Assembly: GCA_002731905.1 (NCBI GenBank)
Contig: PCBV01000026.1
Span: 2,012-9,879, forward strand
Source: Methanobacteriota archaeon
GTDB taxonomy: Archaea; Thermoplasmatota; Poseidoniia; MGIII; CG-Epi1
Reading direction: 5' to 3'
Length of the DNA: 7,868 nt
The notes beneath the pieces were generated by a model, which was not told the DNA's origin, did no database searches, and saw only the letters and a program-made list of their open reading frames with translations. Made by a program: the position numbers and the translations under genes. Shown here piece by piece: positions 1 to 7,269 of the stretch. Within the stretch, counting starts at the first letter, position 1, and every line of letters begins with the position of its first letter.

Positions 1-2229
1 GTTGACCGCAACGGCATCAATGTCGAGTTTACTGTCGAGAAGAAGCACGGCCGCAAGATGCGTAGCTGGGAGCGTGGTGAATTCCTGGATTTGTGCCGCG
101 AAACCATTGAATCTTACACTCGCGAAATGCGACATATCGCGCGCCGCGTTGGCCTCTCGTGTGATTTTGCTAATGAATACCAGACCGACGCCGCAGATTA
201 TCGCTCGGTAACGCAGTCCATCTTCGTTGATCTGTTTCGTCGCGGTGAGATAGTCGAGGCGTTGCGACCGAACCTCTACGACCCGGTCGAGGGCACCACT
301 ATCGCCGAGGCAGAGGTGATGCGGTTGCAGCGTCAGGCCAAACTGTTAGACGTGCGTTGGTCGCCCACCGACGGCGGTGATGACGTAATCATCTCGACTA
401 CGCGCCCTGAACTTATCTGCGCCTGTGGTGTCGTCATCGTCCATCCCGATGACGAACGCTATGCACACCTTGTTGGCAGCAAGCTGCGGCTGCCATTGCC
501 AGTGGGCGATCGTCTCGCTGAGGTGGAAGTGCGCACTCGCTCTAGTGTTGACATGGAATTCGGTAGCGGGGTGCTGATGGTGTGCAGTTTCGGTGACCAG
601 AACGACGTCGCCGTCTTTCGCGAAATGCGGCTGGAACCATTCCCTGCCATTAGCCTCGACGGTTGCATGACTGAAGTTGCTGGCCCGCTCGCCGGCCTGC
701 CGGTGGCGGAGGCACGAAAGCGCGCGATTGAGCTCCTCGAAACGGATGAGCGCATCGCCGCCAGCGTCGAGCGCAATCAGGAGATCCCAGTCTCAGAGCG
801 CGGTAAGAATCCAATCGAGATTATCCTGCTCAAGGAGTGGTATGTGCGGCAGACGCACATCTTGGAGCGGATGCGCGAGTTGGCTGACGAAATCAATTTC
901 GTCCCACTACGCAACAAGCAGTTCCTGCTTGACTGGATGGACGGCATCACCATCGACTGGCCGGTTTCACGCCGCCGTTGGTACCACACCGAAATCCCAG
1001 TATGGTATTCCGCTGACCGCACGCGCGTCATCGTGCCACCCGCCGGTAGCTACGTCCAGCCTTGGCGCGAGGCACCTCCTGCCGGTTCAACGGTCTTGGA
1101 CCGTGAAAGCCGCGTGGAATTGGGAAGCTATGAAACGCTCGCGAAGGAGCTAGGGGAGCTTGAGGGCGAGGAGAAGGTATTCGACACTTGGATGGACTCG
1201 TCGAATTCGAACCTGTTCGTCAGCGGGTACCTTCGTGATGACGAACTCTTCGCTCACTCGTTCCCAACTACGCTACGCCCGCAGGGAAAGGAAATAGTTC
1301 GCACTTGGCTCTACTATACACTACTCAAGAGCGCGCTATTGCTCGACAAGCCGGGCTTTGCCAACGTCTGGATTGATGGGTTGGGGATGGACCCGTGGGG
1401 GCGCAAAATGTCCAAGTCGCTCGGCAATGGTATCGACGCGGAGTCGGTGCTCGAGTGCGGTGCTGGTGGCCGCACTGGAGCATGGAAAATTCGTGGCCCG
1501 GGCGGCAAGCAGGTGACGCTGCGCGCCAACAAGGTGGGCTCTGAGTGCTTCCGGCTCTGGAAGGCGTGCGACGCGCAAGTAGGCGACGACTTCCAGATTA
1601 ACCCGGAGGAAATTGAGGCGAAATATTTTGGGGTGCTCACGAAGATTTTCAATGTCGCGCGCTTCGCATCGCAGTTCCCTGTTCCGGAAATGGAGCAGCA
1701 TCCCGAACTGGCACCGGAGGACCGCTGGCTGCTGGCCGAGTTCAGTGCAGTGCTCGAGACGGTCCAGCATGGCTACTCTGCTATCGACATCTTCCGCAGC
1801 GGACAAGCGCTGAAGCAGTTCGGCACCGGCCTCTTCCCAGGCCACTGGCTCGAGATGGCCAAGCAACGGCTCTACTCTGGCAACGCCTCAGCAACCTGGA
1901 CGCTGCACCGGACGCTGCACGATTTGTTGGTAATGCTCTCGCCCATTTGCCCATTCTTCTGCCATTTCCTGTCGGAAACACTCTACGGCCATAGCGCCGT
2001 CGAGAAGCGCGAGTTTCCCATGCCGCCGCTGACCGAGTTAGCCGTAAATGCCTCGGAAGGCGACCGACTACGTGGCCTGACTACTGCACTGGTCGAGTTT
2101 AATTCGGCAACTTGGAAGTCGAAGAAGGACGCCGGGCTCTCGCTCGCGGCCGAAATTACCGGAATCACCGTACCGGACGTGCTCGAGGAGTTCAATGACG
2201 CCTTACAGGCGATGCATAAGTTGGCTTGA
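1..2229 (+). CDS. valS: Valyl-tRNA synthetase, archaeal type (5' partial)
   Basis: Class I aminoacyl-tRNA synthetase that charges tRNA-Val in the cytoplasm and, in this family, hydrolyses mischarged Thr-tRNA-Val in its CP1 editing domain. The frame is open from base 1, giving 742 residues in the window. The missing N-terminus, roughly 100 residues or more, should carry the HIGH motif. Visible in order: the end of the first Rossmann half with IAEAEV (bases 301-318); CP1 editing domain with ISTTRPEL and VHPDDERY (about 391-462); DWPVSRRRWYHTEIPVWY (955-1008); DTWMDSS (1183-1203); RPQGKEIVRTWLYY (about 1276-1320); KMSKS (1405-1419); then a helical anticodon-binding domain. SRRRWYHTEIPVWY and RPQGKEIVRTW are typical of archaeal ValRS rather than LeuRS or IleRS. 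There is no bacterial-style C-terminal coiled coil. Oddities: cysteines expected around 271-300 and 1000-1180 are absent, and about 25 extra residues lie between KMSKS and the FRLW segment. It ends in TGA, 15 bp from the convergent folP. Confidence 0.93.
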   Translation, partial: VDRNGINVEFTVEKKHGRKMRSWERGEFLDLCRETIESYTREMRHIARRVGLSCDFANEYQTDAADYRSVTQSIFVDLFRRGEIVEALRPNLYDPVEGTTIAEAEVMRLQRQAKLLDVRWSPTDGGDDVIISTTRPELICACGVVIVHPDDERYAHLVGSKLRLPLPVGDRLAEVEVRTRSSVDMEFGSGVLMVCSFGDQNDVAVFREMRLEPFPAISLDGCMTEVAGPLAGLPVAEARKRAIELLETDERIAASVERNQEIPVSERGKNPIEIILLKEWYVRQTHILERMRELADEINFVPLRNKQFLLDWMDGITIDWPVSRRRWYHTEIPVWYSADRTRVIVPPAGSYVQPWREAPPAGSTVLDRESRVELGSYETLAKELGELEGEEKVFDTWMDSSNSNLFVSGYLRDDELFAHSFPTTLRPQGKEIVRTWLYYTLLKSALLLDKPGFANVWIDGLGMDPWGRKMSKSLGNGIDAESVLECGAGGRTGAWKIRGPGGKQVTLRANKVGSECFRLWKACDAQVGDDFQINPEEIEAKYFGVLTKIFNVARFASQFPVPEMEQHPELAPEDRWLLAEFSAVLETVQHGYSAIDIFRSGQALKQFGTGLFPGHWLEMAKQRLYSGNASATWTLHRTLHDLLVMLSPICPFFCHFLSETLYGHSAVEKREFPMPPLTELAVNASEGDRLRGLTTALVEFNSATWKSKKDAGLSLAAEITGITVPDVLEEFNDALQAMHKLA

Positions 2230-2256
2230 TTTTCCTGACGACAACTATTTAAATTT
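2229..2256. terminator. Convergent gene junction, possible T-rich terminator
   Basis: Only 15 bp separate the valS stop from the folP stop. On the plus strand a TTTT run follows directly after the valS stop, and an AT-rich stretch with the palindrome ATTTAAAT (2247-2254) lies just beyond, inside the last codons of folP. Archaeal termination usually needs only T-rich tracts, so this could end the valS transcript. There is no clear hairpin, and the minus-strand direction shows no T-tract after folP. The assignment is weak. Confidence 0.25.
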
Positions 2257-3066
2257 ACGCAGCGCATTTATGACATCAATCGCCTGCCGCGTTGCTGCGA
2301 CATCATGTACGCGCACGATGTCGGCGCCCGCCAGCGCGGCGGCGACCGCAGCGGCGAGTGAGCCAGGCAGTCGCTGCTCTGGTTCTGCACCTACCAGCAT
2401 CTCCAGCCACGACTTGCGGCTGGCACCGAGCAGCACACCACCTGCAATGCCTTTGAACTCGTCCAGCCGCGCCATCAGCGCTAAATTGTGCTCTAATGTT
2501 TTTCCAAAACCGATACCGGGATCGATGATGAGCTGGTCGCACATGATGCCTGCTTCCTCTGCGGCAGCGACCCGTTTTGCCAGCCACAACTTTACGTCAG
2601 CGACAATCTCGTTGTAATCGGGGTTGCGCTGCATAGTCTCTGGCGTACCCTGCATGTGCATTACCACTACTGGAACGCCCAGCTTCGCCACTGCGGCAAC
2701 CATTTCCGGGTCACGCAGACCACCGACGTCGTTAATCAGCATAGCACCAGCTTCCACGGCATCGCACGCGATTGCCGGCTTGCGCGAGTCAATTGAAATC
2801 GGGATTTCCAGCTCTGCAGCGAGTGCAGCGATGACTGGCACGACTCGCTCTCGCTCCTCTGCTTCCGGAATTGGAGGTGCACCGGGGCGAGTGGACTCGC
2901 CGCCGACATCGATGATTTCGGCGCCATCCTTGACCATCTCACGTCCACGCGCGATTGCTGCTACAGTTGTGTCATAGCGCCCCCCGTCGTAGAACGAGTC
3001 TGGCGTGACATTCAGGACGCCCATTACGCGACAGTGACCGTCCAGCTCTAGGCTACCGATGTGCAT
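2245..3066 (-). CDS. folP: Dihydropteroate synthase
   Basis: Condenses 6-hydroxymethyl-7,8-dihydropterin diphosphate with p-aminobenzoate to give 7,8-dihydropteroate, a step of folate synthesis in the cytoplasm. The 273 residues match the usual single-domain length. All hallmark motifs of the TIM-barrel family are present: NVTPDSF (residues 19-25), GGESTRPGA (55-63), SIDS (91-94), INDVGG (111-116), MHMQG (136-140), DPGIGFGKT (182-190), GASRKSW (214-220) and RVHD (252-255). These supply the pterin-binding Asp/Asn residues, the loop-2 STRPGA segment, the conserved Lys218 and the Arg252/His254 pair, so it should be active. ATG at 3066 is chosen because it leaves the expected short N-terminal strand before NVTPDSF. 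That ATG directly follows the TAG of the upstream surface-protein gene (TAGATG), with no visible Shine-Dalgarno site, suggesting co-transcription and coupled translation. It resembles canonical FolP, not the DHPS-like proteins of methanopterin-using archaea. Confidence 0.95.
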   Translation of the reverse strand: MHIGSLELDGHCRVMGVLNVTPDSFYDGGRYDTTVAAIARGREMVKDGAEIIDVGGESTRPGAPPIPEAEERERVVPVIAALAAELEIPISIDSRKPAIACDAVEAGAMLINDVGGLRDPEMVAAVAKLGVPVVVMHMQGTPETMQRNPDYNEIVADVKLWLAKRVAAAEEAGIMCDQLIIDPGIGFGKTLEHNLALMARLDEFKGIAGGVLLGASRKSWLEMLVGAEPEQRLPGSLAAAVAAALAGADIVRVHDVAATRQAIDVINALRKFK

Positions 3067-6000
3067 CTATTCGCGCAGGATGAATTGCGATTGGCAATGA
3101 GGGCAGCCAACTTGGATGGGGCGCTGCGGTGTGTGGACTGCAAGAGTGCTGTTACACGATGGGCACGCCAGCTCGAGCGGACCGTCCACAGTGTCGTCAA
3201 ACTCTGCTTCGCCACCGTCGCCGCGCAACCATCCTATCCCCATCGCACCGCCTGCCAGCAGCACCGTTCCGAGCAGTACCAATCCTAGCAGTTTCATCAA
3301 GTCCAATCCTCCCTCGTCGCCGTCGTCAGTAGTAGTTACGGCCGCCTTGACCGTCACCTGCACCTCATTGCTCTCGATTATATCACCGCGCTCATCTGTG
3401 ACACGCACTTTTGCGGTGTAGGTGCCGGGGGTGTTGAACACCTTGCTGAAACTGCTCTTTTCGGAGTCGCCAAGTAGGTTAACCGGACCCTGTGGACCGC
3501 TCACGCTCCACACAAAGCTCAGTGCCATATCGTCTCCGTCCGGGTCACTTGACTCAGCCGCCGAGAAAGTAACCGCCTCGCCGGTCTGTGCCTCGATTCC
3601 GGTGTCTGAAAAGATGGCAGTCCCCTCAACGAAGACCCCCACTCTCGCCATCGCCAGTGGTGGTTGATTAGTGGCTCGCGTTACTGTTACGTAGAATGGG
3701 TCTGATGGTGCGCTGGTGAGCAGGTCGTCATCACCCAGCCCCGAGGATAATTCACGCACGATAAGTTTTGCCTGGTAGGTAATCTGATTGTTACCGGCCG
3801 GCAGGGTGTAGTTGTAGCCGTTACCGGTCAGGCCGGAGTTATCAACCTCCAGGAACTGGCCGCCGACCAACTTGAAGACCCAATCACTGCCGCCGACTGA
3901 CTTGCGGACCAAATCTCCGCTTTCTAAATTACCATCTGGGTTGAAGATCGGGTTGCGGTAGAGCAGGGTCACACCCCCTTCCTCCAGCCAGTCGCTATAG
4001 ATTCCGTCGCCCAAAATGAGTCGGTACTCCAGCTCGGCCCGGTCGTCCGGGTCGTACGAGGTGGAAAAGTCAAAGGTGAGATGCTCTCCCAGTGCGACAG
4101 CCGTAGTGTTGCCGTTCAGGATTGCTATCGGCTGGCTGTTGGCCTTTACTGTCAGCGAGAGCACGATTTCCTCTGACGGTAGGAGCCGGCTGTCGCGTAC
4201 CTGGGCCCGTATTAGGTATTCACCTGGATTGGCGAATTCAACATCTTCATCCCAGTCATAGCGCCAGGAGGTCCACCCCCCGGCGTAGAACCGGTATGAC
4301 ATGTCAGCCTGATTGTCATCACCATCTGCCATGCCGTTGGTGGTTTCATTGTCCCACGAGCCCCTAGCATCAACCCGTACTTTCTCATTGACCCACACCG
4401 TCGCGGTATCGAGTGTGGCGACTGCGTGTGGCGCATCGTTGGGCACTCCATCCACGTCCAAGGTAGTGAAGTCGGCGTTGTTGCTCTTGCGCGTTTCTTG
4501 GCTAGAAAGGTCAATAACCTCAGCATACACTTCGTGGTAGCCTGGGTCCAGCTTTAGGTAGCCCCAGCCCAGCTCCAGGCTCAGCTCGGCCCCCGGCGCG
4601 AGTATCTGGCAGCCCTCCGGCTGGTTTTCCTCACTAGCGTGGCACTCGAACTCGCGCACCTCATTCGACGAGCGCGGTTCCCCGTCGTAGATGGTGAGCC
4701 GCCATTCCGAAGTCATGGCACCACCCACGTTGCGGAAGGTGACATTCACTTGCAAGTCATTGTCTTCGTTGGGGTGGTCGCTCCCGGCTGGCGCTGGCTC
4801 TTCGCCGCCCCCCCCGCTCCAGCTAATGGCGATATCATCGCCAACCACCACTAAATCAGGGGTACTAGTCTGTCCCACAGAGGTCATGACCCACAGGTAG
4901 ATATTGCTTCCAGTGATGATTTCAGGGACCCCGTCATTTTGCAGGTCAGCTATCTTCAGTCCCCCATAGTGGCCGGTCATCCCGGAGAGTGCGCTAGTAT
5001 GGGCTTCGTAATCCCTGGTCTCTCCGTCGTAAATAAAGAGTTGGCCGCCATTGGTGCCCCACGTTACCTCGGAATGGGTATCGTTGTCGAAGTCCCCACC
5101 AGCAATACCCCAGACGGAACCATAGTCAACCTCGCGGCTCCACTCCTGCGCGCGACTATCGCCGTTGTAGATGATAACACGTGCCTTTTCGTCGCCTTTC
5201 TTAGCAGTGCCAACCAAAATCTCGTTGCCTCCATCGTCATCCACGTCAGACAGTGCCAGTCCGTACGCATCACTCCGTTCGGTGTCGATGACGCTCCCGT
5301 CGAGCGCATAGCTGCCGTCACTGGCGTGGTAGACTCGCACACTCCCCGATGCGGTGCCCGCTACCAGCTCGTTCTGCGCGTCGCTATCAGCATTGCCGGC
5401 CGCCAGCCCCACCACGACTTCTTCTAGGTCGCCACTGCCCCACTCCTCGTCGTAGCCGCTGCCATCGTAGCCGAAGACCCGAACCTCACCGTGCGGGTAT
5501 GGAATCATCTCTGTTCCTGACAGGACATACTGAATGTAGCCGGTGGCAAGGCCAATTTCAGGATAAGTTGAGCCGTCCAGCTCCGTCACTGACAACCCCA
5601 GCGCCGAGTCAATATTGTCGCTCTGGTAACTCTGGGTAAAGCTGCCGCCGGAGCGGTCGAAGATATAGAGATAGCCTTCACCTCCCTCACCTTCCACGCG
5701 TCCCTCGTCAGGGGCACCGGTACTGATTACAATCTCTACATCACTGTCGTTGTCCACGTCCACTACCGCGATACCGACCGGCAGCTTCTCCAGCACAGGG
5801 CTGACCCAGTCCACGACGTGCGTTTCACCGTCAAAGGCAATAACCTGTCCTGAGCCGCAGCCGACCAGCACTTCCAGCGCTGGATCATCATCAATGTCGC
5901 CAGTAGCGACTCCCCAAGTCTGCCCGCCTCGTAAGCTGTAGACGGGGCTCCACTCACCCTGCTGGGGCTCGGTGCTCCAGACCAGTTGCGGGTTGTTGTT

Positions 6001-7209
6001 GCCATCAATTTCCCACGCTTTTAAGACCCCATCATCACCACCGTGAATGACCCATGGTTTGGCGTGCATCAGGGAGACCGTAACGCCAGCGCCATTGCTC
6101 ATCGTTTCGCCACTGTCCCACTCCAGCCGGGTCAGCAGCGAGGAGCCGCTCAGTTCTAGCACATAGAGGTCACCGTTTCCGACGGCGACCACCAGCTCCG
6201 GATTGTCGTCGCTGAAGCCGAGGTCAACTGCTTCTAGCCCGTACGCCGCTTTCAGGTCAGTTCGCTGCACGTGTGGATCGCCGCCTGGTCCCAATTCCCC
6301 ATCGCGAAACACGCCTAACTTGTCAGCGCAGCCGACGACTAGCTCGTCAATACCACTTCCGTCCAGATCGGCCGCCAGAAGGCCATAGCAGTAGCCGTCT
6401 AACTCACCACCGAACTTGGAGCGCCATTGCCGGTCGCCAGTCTGTCCATCGAAGACGCCGACCCAGCCCTGCTTGGTGCTAACCGCGATTTCTAGTGCGG
6501 GGTCACTGTCGAGCTGCCCCATTGTAACACCCCAAACGTTCTCAATCTGTTCGTTATTGAACTCCTCTTGCAGGTTTAGGTTCCACTCCGCTTCATCTGG
6601 GAAGACTTCACGGTTATCGTATATTTCGGGAGTTTCCGCGTCAACGACCCACAGATGCCCTAAATCGGCCCCCACCGCTAGTTCAGTGTGACCATCACCA
6701 TCTAAGTCGCCTGCAGCCAGCCCGTACGGCTCCATCTCCGCGTCGGTGGGGTTGTAGCCGTTGGACCAAGCGACACCAGAGGTCCAGTTCTCCTCCGACC
6801 GCAGTTCTCCTCCGTCCAGAATGCGAACTTTGCCACCGCCTGACCACATGTAGCCGTATGCAATCTCCAACGCGTCGTCACCATCCAGCTGGTCAACAAC
6901 CAGTCCCCTGACGCTGCTTCCTAGGTCGACTGAGTGCAGCTGACTGCTGTACTTGCCATAGGTTGCGTTCCAGTCGAGCACGTGCAGGTATCCTTGCGCG
7001 TTGCCGACCACTAGCTCGTCTTCACCATCACCATCAATGTCGGCTGCTACGATGGATTCTAGCGCCCCCAGCGCGGTGCCCAGCCCGGCACTCCACTGCT
7101 CGCTCAGATAGCCACGGTCGGTGTCCGAGCGTGCGTCATTCCCCGCCTCGGCAGGTGGGAGTGCCGGGAGCAGCATTAGGACAAGCAGAATTGCCAGCAG
7201 GCGTCGCAT
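3067..7209 (-). CDS. Membrane-anchored FG-GAP/PKD surface protein with C-terminal zinc ribbon
   Basis: A 1380-residue predicted cell-surface protein of unknown function. Seen in order: a signal peptide (residues 1-22; Arg-Arg, a Leu-rich core, likely cleavage after AEA); about 14 FG-GAP/VCBS-like blades (52-780) with Asp-rich calcium-type loops such as DIDGDGEDEL (57-66) and DLDGDGHTEL (169-178); a CARDB-like beta domain (783-920) with a Gly-rich insert and a possible disulfide pair Cys856/Cys867; three PKD-like domains (about 926-1022, 1027-1178, 1183-1287; DPDGDD at 1222-1227, PGTYTAKVRVTD at 1261-1272); an acidic Thr/Asp linker; one transmembrane helix (1305-1327); and a tail with CPSC (1349-1352), a 16-residue spacer and CPHC (1369-1372), which fits a zinc ribbon. 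Predicted topology: propellers and PKD domains outside, ribbon in the cytoplasm. Such domains generally bind proteins or glycans, so adhesion or substrate capture is plausible, but no ligand or catalytic motif is visible. ATG at 7209 is favoured because it gives an intact signal peptide and lies at leaderless distance from a TATA-like box. Confidence 0.9.
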   Translation of the reverse strand: MRRLLAILLVLMLLPALPPAEAGNDARSDTDRGYLSEQWSAGLGTALGALESIVAADIDGDGEDELVVGNAQGYLHVLDWNATYGKYSSQLHSVDLGSSVRGLVVDQLDGDDALEIAYGYMWSGGGKVRILDGGELRSEENWTSGVAWSNGYNPTDAEMEPYGLAAGDLDGDGHTELAVGADLGHLWVVDAETPEIYDNREVFPDEAEWNLNLQEEFNNEQIENVWGVTMGQLDSDPALEIAVSTKQGWVGVFDGQTGDRQWRSKFGGELDGYCYGLLAADLDGSGIDELVVGCADKLGVFRDGELGPGGDPHVQRTDLKAAYGLEAVDLGFSDDNPELVVAVGNGDLYVLELSGSSLLTRLEWDSGETMSNGAGVTVSLMHAKPWVIHGGDDGVLKAWEIDGNNNPQLVWSTEPQQGEWSPVYSLRGGQTWGVATGDIDDDPALEVLVGCGSGQVIAFDGETHVVDWVSPVLEKLPVGIAVVDVDNDSDVEIVISTGAPDEGRVEGEGGEGYLYIFDRSGGSFTQSYQSDNIDSALGLSVTELDGSTYPEIGLATGYIQYVLSGTEMIPYPHGEVRVFGYDGSGYDEEWGSGDLEEVVVGLAAGNADSDAQNELVAGTASGSVRVYHASDGSYALDGSVIDTERSDAYGLALSDVDDDGGNEILVGTAKKGDEKARVIIYNGDSRAQEWSREVDYGSVWGIAGGDFDNDTHSEVTWGTNGGQLFIYDGETRDYEAHTSALSGMTGHYGGLKIADLQNDGVPEIITGSNIYLWVMTSVGQTSTPDLVVVGDDIAISWSGGGGEEPAPAGSDHPNEDNDLQVNVTFRNVGGAMTSEWRLTIYDGEPRSSNEVREFECHASEENQPEGCQILAPGAELSLELGWGYLKLDPGYHEVYAEVIDLSSQETRKSNNADFTTLDVDGVPNDAPHAVATLDTATVWVNEKVRVDARGSWDNETTNGMADGDDNQADMSYRFYAGGWTSWRYDWDEDVEFANPGEYLIRAQVRDSRLLPSEEIVLSLTVKANSQPIAILNGNTTAVALGEHLTFDFSTSYDPDDRAELEYRLILGDGIYSDWLEEGGVTLLYRNPIFNPDGNLESGDLVRKSVGGSDWVFKLVGGQFLEVDNSGLTGNGYNYTLPAGNNQITYQAKLIVRELSSGLGDDDLLTSAPSDPFYVTVTRATNQPPLAMARVGVFVEGTAIFSDTGIEAQTGEAVTFSAAESSDPDGDDMALSFVWSVSGPQGPVNLLGDSEKSSFSKVFNTPGTYTAKVRVTDERGDIIESNEVQVTVKAAVTTTDDGDEGGLDLMKLLGLVLLGTVLLAGGAMGIGWLRGDGGEAEFDDTVDGPLELACPSCNSTLAVHTPQRPIQVGCPHCQSQFILRE
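3094..3297 (-). other. Transmembrane anchor and cytoplasmic zinc-ribbon tail
   Basis: This encodes residues 1305-1372 of the surface protein. A hydrophobic helix rich in Leu, Val and Gly (1305-1327) is followed by a short basic/acidic linker and then four cysteines in two CPxC knuckles 16 residues apart. The knuckle geometry is that of small zinc ribbons. With an N-terminal signal peptide and a single later membrane segment, the ribbon should lie in the cytoplasm. Confidence 0.8.
4870..7056 (-). repeat. Fourteen FG-GAP-like propeller repeats (protein level)
   Basis: Residues 52-780 of the surface protein form a protein-level tandem repeat with about 46-63 residues per unit. Each unit has a lead-in like YGLAAGD, an Asp-rich loop (consensus D-hydrophobic-D-x-D-x-x-x-E-hydrophobic), a GTxxG-like turn, and a strand ending in a pattern like VFDGETG. 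Asp loops begin near residues 57, 106, 168, 231, 279, 328, 437, 483, 542, 605, 654, 705 and 754. One further unit (about 374-403) keeps the last strand but lacks the Asp loop, making 14. The repeats are diverged and I see no long identical DNA copies, so the array looks old rather than recently expanded. Confidence 0.85.
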
Positions 7210-7227
7210 GCATTGCCCGCACCGCTC

Positions 7228-7245
7228 TGGATATTTGTAGTTTAC
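7228..7245 (-). promoter_or_regulatory. Possible archaeal TATA-box promoter for the surface-protein gene
   Basis: In the 60-bp gap between tatA and the surface-protein gene, the minus strand reads GTAAACTACAAATATCC. CTACAAATAT (7240-7231) resembles an archaeal TATA box, and GTAAA just upstream could act as a BRE. The box centre lies about 26 nt before the ATG at 7209, so transcription would start at or very near the start codon and give a leaderless mRNA. There is no strong Shine-Dalgarno sequence in front of this ATG. This is inferred from sequence and spacing only. Confidence 0.45.
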
Positions 7246-7269
7246 CGCTTTATTTCCATCGGTAATGGT

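Noticed and set aside
1459..1536. Frameshift or sequencing error explaining the odd ValRS segment after KMSKS
   Set aside because: The same frame carries good ValRS motifs on both sides, with normal codon use in between, so an in-frame insertion is the simpler reading.
1..2229. Leucyl- or isoleucyl-tRNA synthetase as the identity of the first gene
   Set aside because: The SRRRWYHTEIPVWY, DTWMDSS and RPQGKEIVRTWLYY segments fit archaeal ValRS, and VHPDDERY in CP1 is ValRS-like.
2195..2617. 140-residue plus-strand open frame over the valS end and folP
   Set aside because: It overlaps two genes with clear family motifs, is Ser/Ala-rich and low in complexity, and looks like an antisense shadow of folP.
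4939..5427. 162-residue plus-strand open frame inside the surface-protein gene
   Set aside because: It is antisense to a well-supported coding region, has no recognisable motif, and fits chance openness opposite GC-rich coding DNA.
4870..7056. DNA-level tandem repeat or CRISPR-like array in the surface gene
   Set aside because: Similarity is at protein level only; units vary from about 46 to 63 codons and share no long identical DNA.
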